Below, piece after piece: positions 23,320 to 64,000 of a DNA stretch of 64,000 nt. Under the pieces are notes generated by a model that did not search any database, had not been told where the DNA came from, and was given only the letters and a program-made list of their open reading frames with translations. Source of the stretch: Macrotis lagotis (taxonomy: Eukaryota > Chordata > Mammalia > Peramelemorphia > Peramelidae). Each line of letters opens with the position of its first letter. The stretch's first letter is position 1. The stretch spans positions 3,671,378 through 3,735,377 of the forward strand of contig NC_133663.1 of NCBI RefSeq assembly GCF_037893015.1, read 5' to 3'. The translations under genes were made by a program, and so were the position numbers.

Positions 23320-26300
23320 TTGTCCCCTGGACTGGTCCTTTGTACCAGTCAGGGCTGGGTTGAGTATCATTGGGCATATCTCCTCAGAGACATGGCATTG
23401 CTGTGAATCAACATGGACAATCTCTGAAAACTAAAATTGATGGTGACCAGAAGACCTTGGAGAGATGTACGTGTGGGCATCAGCATGTTGTCTGCATGAC
23501 CTCAGAGAAATCATGTAGGAAATGCAGCATCACCAAAGGCGGGCCCAGGGGATGTGGGGGGTGGTACAGGTCAGTCCTTCTGCCAAGGGGCCATCAGGGG
23601 AACAGATGTATCTATAGTCCAAGGCAAAAGGAGGATCCTGAATTCAGGGTCAATGCTCAGCTTTCCAATTTTGTCTAATCAGAACTCGTATGAATCATGG
23701 TGGAAAAGACACCCAGGACTTGTGGGATGAATGGAAATGGAAGTGAGCTGGTCTTGGCCAAGCAATTGAATACTGATGACATATAGACACTATATAAAAA
23801 GGGCCTCCAGTCCACCAGTTCCTTGGGAGGAATGGATAGGAAGCACTTGGCATGAGGAGGCATGGAAGGGTTGTGGCAGCTACCCATGTGGGGGTGTTCT
23901 ACTGAAGAGGTGATTGATGTTTGGGTGCATGAGAGTGTGGCCACCTTTGTTTACATCCCCCCTATTGACTGGATCATAAGCCCAGGCTAGAGGGGGCAGA
24001 TGCCAGGCCCTACCCCAGTGTAGCACCTTCTCTAGCCCGTTGCCTGCGTGATCATGCCTGCCTAAAGTCAATCCTGTAAGAAGTAATTTAAGCAACAGCT
24101 CCTTCTCTTCTTGTGGAGGCCCAAATATTTACTTAGCTTCACTTTGTTCTCCCTCCCCTAATTAATCCACTCAACAGACTAATCCTCAACAAGTTGGATC
24201 ACAAAGTCTGGGCATTAGGTCTTCCAAACTGGGGGAAAACACTGAATTAGTGAGCAGGGTCCGCTTCTCTATATCCTAGTCTGGGGGTTATATAAAGGGG
24301 AGGCATTTTCTATTGTACCCCAACATGCACCACAACTGTCTGGCCCAATGTAGGTTATGGCAGCTATGAACCCTTTAGGAAGGACAGGTAACATAGCTGG
24401 TCATTTATTTCACTCCTACTCACCCAAAGCAGTATTTCCAACTTTTATAGTGTATGAATTGTCCTAACAGCGGCAAGTTGTGGGGAATAGGAAGAAGGGT
24501 TAACCCTAACCCTAACCCTAATGCCCACTTATTTAACCTTCCCAATCATTCCTTCCCTCCACCCCATCCCCTGAAAATGTTAATAGGAAAAATGAGAATA
24601 TTGTTCTTCAAGAGACAAAGTATCTGACTTTAGTAAGTATTATAACTGCTTCATGCTAGAAACAAAGTGTGGACATTGTGAAACTATCCACATTGCAGTG
24701 TGAGAGGTCAGCCACCAGCCACATCAACTCAATGATACACAGACAAAGGTCTCTAGAGCAGGATGTTGCCCAATCTCCCTCAGTTGTCCAATTCAACAAT
24801 GGCCAAATCAAAGAATTCTGAATCCAAAATTTGTCAGGAAGTACCTCTGATCCATCACCCTAGTTATTAGAAATGATTCTGAGGGCCATTTTGAAATAAA
24901 TGAAAATGCTAATGTCTGTTCCAGAGGAATCCAAGCGCCTCAAGGGCAATGGTTTACTTATGTCTTCTCTCTCCAGGGCCTGTGAATAAAATCAAATTCA
25001 TGAAGTCTTTTTGAATTCTGAGGTTCACAGATTTTCATGGCTGTCCCTTTCTCAGATGAAAGAATCACAAGTATCTTTGTTTTCTCCAGTTGCCTGTTTT
25101 CTAATCTTAGATATTTCTTGAAGTTTTGTTTTTGATTGTTCTTGGAAACTAAGTCTAGCTAGTGCTGACCATGACTTTTCTCATAGCTCTTGCCTTCACC
25201 TGGTCTGTGTACACAATACAGTTATAGGTCAAATTAACATACTGTACCACACACTTGGTGGACTGGTCATGTGGTTTGATGAAAGAACACTGCCTTTTGG
25301 ATGACACAAACTGTTCATCTCATTCATACATTTTCATACAATGAGAGGAACATAAGGACTCATGGGATAATTACATCAGAGATTACCTTGCTGAAGGAAT
25401 CCAGACAGGTCAGCACTTTCTCTGAACTATCTAAACTACAATGTGGCTTGAGTCCCACAGTCAGTGTGGGCCAAAATTGGGCTGGAATCTGAGGCTTCTG
25501 GCTTTTGCCTTCCAGTTACAATTAGACTTTTACTACACTAACTTCCACAAACTTCCCAAAGACATCAGATTTATTACTCGGTCACCATCAGGGACTTTGG
25601 AGGACACATTTCACTTTTAATCAAGAAGGCTGAGGTCTCAGGAGAACCTGTGCAGTCCCACAGCGAATTTTCAGCAGAGGATCCATCCTCGCTTACTTGG
25701 TTCCTTCCTTCCTTTCTCTTCCCTGGCATTTATCTTGTCACATCTGCAGGAGCATCTCAAGACTCCTCTAACACAACCAAGCATCACATCTTTGTAACAG
25801 TCACAGAACAGGAAGGCAAAGGTCTATAACAGCAACCCTAGGTTGCCTGCTCTCAAGGGGCTGCCATTTTCTCAGTCTCAAAAAGAAGGGGTAGGGTTAG
25901 CAGAAGGCTTCCATAATCAACAATTCCAATTCTGAAGAAGTTAGTGTTTACCTCAGGGAACCAAAGAAAAGCTTCCCTCTGTCACCCTTTATCCATCCAT
26001 TCTTCCAGACCTTTATAAGAGGCCACATGAAATTACCACTCCAGGCCCAGCTACAAAAGGGAAAGCAGGGGAAATTCAAATCCTCAAAACCTGCTCTAGC
26101 CCCAGTCTTGCTTCATGGGGCTGGGAGGGGACCCAGCCCAAGATGAATGAGGCTATTTCTCTCCTTCTTACAGAGAGCACCAAAATAGCCATTAACTTTG
26201 TCCCCACGCTGCATTAGATTGAGGTCTGAATGCTTTAGTTATTCAGGGCCTCAAATGCTTTCATCCACACAGATCATTCCAAGATCATAATTTTGCCAAT

Positions 26301-26955
26301 ATGAGAATATAGAGAACAAATTTGTGAACATGCCAACTGTTGGCTTGGACTATATGGGCCCTATGTAGATAAATGAAAGACGCCCTGTCACCAAAGCCCG
26401 GAGATTCTTGGACTGTTTAGCCAGAATCAGACCTAAGACTTTTACTAGGAGATGTTAAATACTGTATCTCCCAACCCAAATAACCATATTTAACATTTAA
26501 AACTATTGCCTGAAAAGGGAGTCTCAACCTCCTATGCAGAATTCCTAAAATGAAAGTTAAAAGTACTCTAGACGTCCTGGAGCCAATGTCCTTTCTTGAT
26601 TTAAAAATGATCCCATTGTACTTTATATACTGGGTGATTTCAGCTGAGGCTGGAGTGGGGAGGTAGATTTGGTTTCAAAGGGTGCAATGCCACCTGGAGG
26701 GAACCTCACTGGCACCGAGAGGCAGCCTGCCCCGGCTCACTCAGGTAGTTTATTCAATAGGGCAACAGGATGGATTGCTTTGTTCCCTTGACTTTGGTCT
26801 GTGGATTCTAGTTTTTTACATCTACTTTTAGCCTCAAATGTTCTTCAAAGACTCGGCTGCATTCTCAGGACTTCCAATTCAGCTCCATTCATCACAATGC
26901 TTCAGAATCCTCAAAATTGGCCTTGAATTTATAGAAGCCTCAGAAACTTCTACTT
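23320..26955. other. Repeat-poor flank downstream of OPA1, no gene seen
   Basis: More A/T-rich than the left third and almost free of SINEs. Open frames here are short and unrelated to known proteins. The one oddity is a telomere-like stretch at about 24,508-24,532. Confidence 0.5.
24508..24532. repeat. Short interstitial telomeric repeat
   Basis: About three and a half units of CCCTAA in tandem, preceded by GGGTTAA. Perfect while it lasts; only about 25 bp. Confidence 0.8.
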
Positions 26956-26956
26956 T

Positions 26957-27009
26957 TGAGGTCAGAGACACAACACACCCAGCTTCAGGGGTTTGAATAG
27001 AATTTTATT
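26957..27009 (-). terminator. Candidate OPA1 polyadenylation signal with GU-rich downstream element
   Basis: On the minus strand AATAAA occupies 27,009-27,004. It is followed, after the expected cleavage zone near 26,985, by a GU-rich stretch (GGGTGTGTTGTGTCTCTG). This order is the textbook arrangement of a mammalian cleavage site. Other AATAAA copies on the same strand (for example 27,635-27,630) could be used as upstream alternatives. Confidence 0.55.
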
Positions 27010-30000
27010 TTTTCCCTTAATTACATCTGCATTCAATAAATATGTTTCCATAATCCCCCTCAAAAAAACTGAAAAAGAATCACACTTAGCCAGAGATACA
27101 GTATAAAGAAACATCATAATGCGCAAATGAACCAGAATTCATCATCTGTATGGAAATCTGTTGGCCTGTTCTGGGGCCTTTAGTGATCAATGCTTCCTTA
27201 TGTACCAGCTAGTGGACATCTGGAGCAGCCAGTTTAATGCCTCTCCCTTTTCTTCTGGTAAACGCCACCAGGACGGTCCCCAAATCCTCAGGGTGACTAA
27301 CAAGGAGGGTGGGGTGGGTGGGTGCATTTTCTCCTCCTGACCCAGAGAAGATCTGATCTTGCTCTACTCTTGACCTTGGCAAGGGGCTGGAACTCTCTGG
27401 AATAAGGAGTTCCTCCATACCAACACCAATGTAGAGTGCTGCTATGAACCTGATAAGGACCCTCTCCAAACTTCCTTGTCAAGTCCCAAGTATGGAGAAA
27501 TACATATTCACATGGTCAGGAATGCTTTGAATACTGAAGAAAAATTCCTAGGCTAGGACTGAAAAACTGAATTCTGGGAAAAGGAACCCTAAATGGCCTG
27601 GAAGAAGCAGATTGTCACACGGTGAGAGTTTTATTAGAAGCCAAAAAATGGAGCTGAATGTTGAGAGAAGCCCCCTGTGAATCCTAAGGGAGTGGCCCTG
27701 CCTCCAGGGGATTCACCACAGGTCTGGGGGAGGAAGGTTGGGTCCCTGCCTCCTGTCACTACCTGCCCCAAATGGTGTCTTTAAAATGATCACTGCATGT
27801 GTATGTATGTATGTATGTATGTATGTATGTGTATACGAAGGAGGGGGATGTAGGCTTGTACTAGCAACCTGAATGTCTGAAAACAAAGAAATTCCTCTTG
27901 TTGATGGTTCCCATGCATATCTCACATGGCACAAGTGAATCAACAGCCAGTTGACTGGACCTTTCCCATCGCTAGTCTCTGGTGAGAAGAGACCAAGACC
28001 AAGGTTTCCTTTTGGACAGACAGGAGCCCAGCAAACCTGAGCCACATGGATGGCTTCTCCTGAGCCAAGCTCTGAGGTGACTATGAATGGCCAGGGCCCA
28101 AACTCCCAGGACACTGGAACTGGTCAAGCTCACAATATCCTGCCAAAGACCATTCATTCCCTTTCACCTGGTGAGTTTAAACTGAATGGGGGCAATCCAA
28201 CCATCTTCGGACAGACCATCACAGAGCCCAACAGTGACATCTGGGGGGGGGGGGGGGATAGGATTATTTTATATACAAATAATAGGGTTGCTCCAGGTTT
28301 TTATTTCAAATACTCAGCAATACTTTCTGGAAAAGAAATGGTAATTGGTAATTAAATAAAACCAGTCTGTACCCAGAGAACCTGTGTCCCAGGGAATAAG
28401 ACTAAAATCAGAAGGTCAAACCGACTGTCATCTCCCAATCTGTCACTTCAACAACATAAACAAGGGGTGTTGTTACTAAAGAGGCTCCACCCAGAATAAA
28501 TGACCTGTGTCCTGGCCAAGGCGTGTTTCCACATTGGGGCTCTCCGAGGAGAAAGGCTGGACCGTAGCCTGAGAAGCGTTGTGTTTCTTCAGGAATTCAG
28601 AGGCAGCAGCAGCTGCTGGGAGGGCTTTTACTCTGTTGAAGCAAGAACACCTGATGTTAGGCCGGAGGGCAACTCCACCACTACCATCTTATTGCTCCAG
28701 TTTTGACCTTTGAACAAGCTGTTACAAACACACCAGTGATGGCTGAGTGCTTGGGGGAGCTCAGTTGTTGTAGTGGGGCTCCACTCCCAGCATAAAAAAA
28801 TAAAATGTGTTCAAAACAAGACCCAATTCACTTTGCCCTAGAATCTTAAAACTACAGATGCTGCTCAAGAAAGAAAATCCCGTCTTCAAGCCAATGCTGA
28901 TTGACCTCCAGCTAAGCTGTGTGGGGAGTCCCTGCCCTTCCTAATTTAGGATTCCTGACAGTCAAACCAAGCCCGAGTACCTCTGGGGACACTGCCTCAC
29001 TGACTGGCTTCCTATTTCTCTTAAGTTCTTGCAATGTTTGACCTGCCGACTTTGTGGTTGGTCACCCCACAGTCATCATTGGGTCATTGGCCCAGGCCAG
29101 TCTGTTTTCTTCCCTCAGTATTTACAGCTCTCTTCAGTCCTTGAGAGTGGCTACTTCTGGCTGGGAAGGAGCTGAGCTCTGGCCAGACCCGGGGCCAGCC
29201 CTGCAGGGAGACTGGACCAAGGACCCATGACGGCCAAGACTGAGCAGAGACCCTAGAAGAAGTGTGACAGCATGGTGTTTGGGGCACTACCATCATCTGT
29301 TGTATTTAATAGCTCACTTCAAAGCTCAAATCTGGAGGTAAATGACAATGGTAGCAACAGCCCATCAGCAAACTCTCAATTATTTTTCCCTAATAATATC
29401 TAAATTAAGGGAAAATAAAGACATACAAATATATGTTTTGAAGATTAAAAGTAGTATACCACTATTAGAATAAGATAAAAAAAAGCTTGGTACTAAAATT
29501 TTAGAATGAAATTTCCTATTTTTACATTTGAATAGGTTGTGTTTTTTATCCTGAGAATGCACAGGATTGTGGGTGAAAGGATACCCAAGATGCACTTCAG
29601 GGAAGGGAGCCTCCTGACTCATTTGCCTGACTCCAGGACCAGCTCTCCTCTCTTCCTCCCTTGGGCAGCAGCCTGGGGAGAATTATCAATTCCCTCAGAA
29701 AATGTAGAATACACAGAGAGAGTTACAAAGGACTTCAATTAGATTAAGAGAGCTTCCCACACACACACAGACACGGAAAAGTTAAGCACCTGGGGTTGTA
29801 AAGACATTTCCCTAGCAACTGATTATTGGAAAGAAACCCAAAATTTCATTCCCTTCTGAGAAGACATCACTATTGTAGGCAATCACATCAACAAAGATGT
29901 GACAAAAAGTCAGATATTCTTTTCTCAAGTGCTTCAGCAAGAATATTAGGATTTATCAGTAATAATTCACTTAGATCAACGGTCCATTCTGGTAGGGTGA

Positions 30001-30207
30001 AATTCTTGAAATCTACTGAAATCTGCCCAAGAGGATCTGACAATTCTTTTAGGCCAAACAAAGGCTCAGCTGTTGTTGTTAAGGCACAGGGTCGATCGTT
30101 TCCACTGAGGCCAGGAAGATGAGCTGAGTCTGCAGACTGACTGTGAGTTTACTCTCTAAGTCTTGATGAAGGGTTGATTTGTTTTGCTGAACTACTTTCT
30201 TTTTCAT
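26985..30207 (-). other. OPA1: Predicted OPA1 3'-UTR exon (exon 29)
   Basis: Not coding. A strong acceptor on the minus strand (CCTCCTCCCCTCCAG just before 30,207) follows the exon 28 donor by 733 bp. The stretch to the AATAAA at 27,004 is about 3.2 kb, has no recognisable SINE or LINE, and is more A/T-rich than its flanks. A length near 3 kb fits the long human OPA1 3' UTR. The start is inferred from splice-site quality only; an alternative weaker acceptor is CTGCAG ending at 30,130. Confidence 0.5.
27798..27834. repeat. (TGTA)n tetranucleotide microsatellite in the predicted 3' UTR
   Basis: Eight near-perfect TGTA units on plus; the OPA1 RNA would carry ACAU repeats. Confidence 0.9.
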
Positions 30208-30252
30208 CTGGAGGGGAGGAGGTTTTGATGCCTTAGAAACAAAGGCTATCCA

Positions 30253-30564
30253 GCCCTGTTGGTGGCAAAGAATTGGAAATTAAGTGAATGTCCATCAATT
30301 GGGGAATGGCTTAGCAAACTGTAGTCTATATATGTCATGGAACATTATGGTTCTATTAGAAACCAGGAGGGATGGGAATTCAGGGAAACCTGGAGGGATT
30401 TGCATGAACTGATGCTGAGTGAGATGAGCAGAACCAGAAGAACATGGTACACCCTAACAGCAACATGGGGGTGATGATCCACCTTGATGGACTTGCTCAT
30501 TCCATTAGTGCAACAACCAGGGACAATTTTAGGATATCTGCAATGGAGAATACCATCTGTATCC
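30253..30564 (+). mobile_element. L1 fragment without poly(A), flanked by 18-bp duplication
   Basis: The text matches the ORF2 end and start of 3' UTR of the L1 copies at 12.7-13.7 kb and 49.9-51.3 kb (GGTGGCAAAGAATTGGAAAT to CCATCTGTATCCAG). It stops there, before the usual 3' UTR and tail. AGAAACAAAGGCTATCCA is present at both edges (30,235-30,252 and 30,565-30,582). It lies antisense in OPA1 intron 28. Confidence 0.88.
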
Positions 30565-30941
30565 AGAAACAAAGGCTATCCATAAAACAAGATTTTAAAA
30601 AAAGGTTAAAACCAAATATGATTTTGGTTAATATAAAAAAAAAAGCCCCTGACACATCTTCCACATTGACTCCCAATGACCAGCTTCACAGGATGAAATC
30701 TCTCTGCTCTCTCTGTCCATGCAGGCACAAGGTCTTAGGGAATTCAAGTCTTGAGATCATGTTATTCAGTCACCTAACATGTTCCAGACTTGAGATTCCC
30801 ATTTCAAAGGCTCCCGCTCCTACTCCCCCTCCAAATCGCCAGCCATCTCAGCCCATCAAGGTCAAGGAGACCACCAGGATAATGCAACCCCCCTTGGGTA
30901 CATCCAATATGAGGCAGTAATAGCTCAGACTTTTACTCACG

Positions 30942-63822
<32,881 letters not shown>

Positions 63823-64000
63823 CTACAATCACATTAATATCCATTTAAATCTTTTAGGTAGTAGGGGAGGGGAAAAAGGGAAATACAGGTGAAATTTGTT
63901 CCAAAGGGAAGGGAATGTAAATGGGATACAAAGTGAAGAGCCAAATTCACCTGGAGAGTCTCCATAGTTTTGACACAGGCAGAAAGGCAAATCCCCATTG

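Noticed and set aside
23370..23678. 102-residue frame with several Cys and His (CTCGHQHVVC)
   Set aside because: No ordered zinc-finger spacing, no splice or homology support; chance frame.

Overview
The window looks like marsupial nuclear DNA. It carries many tRNA-derived SINEs of the marsupial type (heads reading GGCTAGGTGGCACAGTGGA, body with the GGGCAAGTCACTTAACCCC signature), composite SINEs, marsupial-type L1 3' ends, old L2, MIR and CR1/L3-like remnants, and many microsatellites. Several SINEs end in a CCTTGCAAAAA or CCTTAAATAAATAA type tail, which hints at an Australidelphian (dasyurid-like) species. That last step is inference; no species can be named from sequence alone. || The only protein gene I can support is OPA1, the inner-mitochondrial-membrane dynamin-like GTPase. 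It lies on the minus strand and fills the right half of the window. I placed 23 consecutive coding exons between 63,822 and 30,942. They correspond to exons 6-28 in the classic human numbering and to residues 209-960 of the 960-residue human isoform 1. All introns after exon 6 are GT-AG, all phases match, and the summed length (2,259 nt including the stop) fits human with no net indel. The 5' exons (start codon, mitochondrial targeting peptide, transmembrane segment, alternative exons 4b and 5b) lie beyond base 64,000. The GTPase motifs (P-loop GDQSAGKT, switch Thr323, DLPG, TKVD), the stalk, the lipid-binding paddle and the C-terminal helix are all present, so this is an intact gene. Downstream of the stop codon a strong donor leads to a short intron and then a predicted roughly 3.2 kb 3'-UTR exon. 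That exon ends at an AATAAA signal followed by a GU-rich element near 26,960-27,010. || Layout: 1-1,010 is a higher-order polypyrimidine satellite-like tract. From 1,011 to about 26,980 is intergenic DNA downstream of OPA1, which by human gene order would be the gene-poor side facing HES1. It holds SINEs, an L1 with target-site duplication, L2 and MIR pieces, microsatellites, and several repeat-free, motif-rich islands that look like candidate conserved noncoding elements. From 26,985 to 30,207 is the predicted OPA1 3' UTR. From 30,208 to 64,000 are OPA1 exons and introns with their repeats, including an antisense L1 with a 16-bp duplication (49,869-51,291). || Most notable observations: (1) the membrane-insertion loop of the OPA1 paddle differs from human between the conserved tryptophans 775 and 778 and just after; (2) a 312-bp L1 piece without a poly(A) tail is flanked by a perfect 18-bp duplication just upstream of the last OPA1 splice acceptor; (3) exon 17 is flanked on both sides by long UG-rich repeats; (4) an exact G4 motif sits 17-38 nt inside intron 7; (5) a 28-bp palindrome lies inside a SINE head. 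I found no sign of an undescribed multi-gene system.
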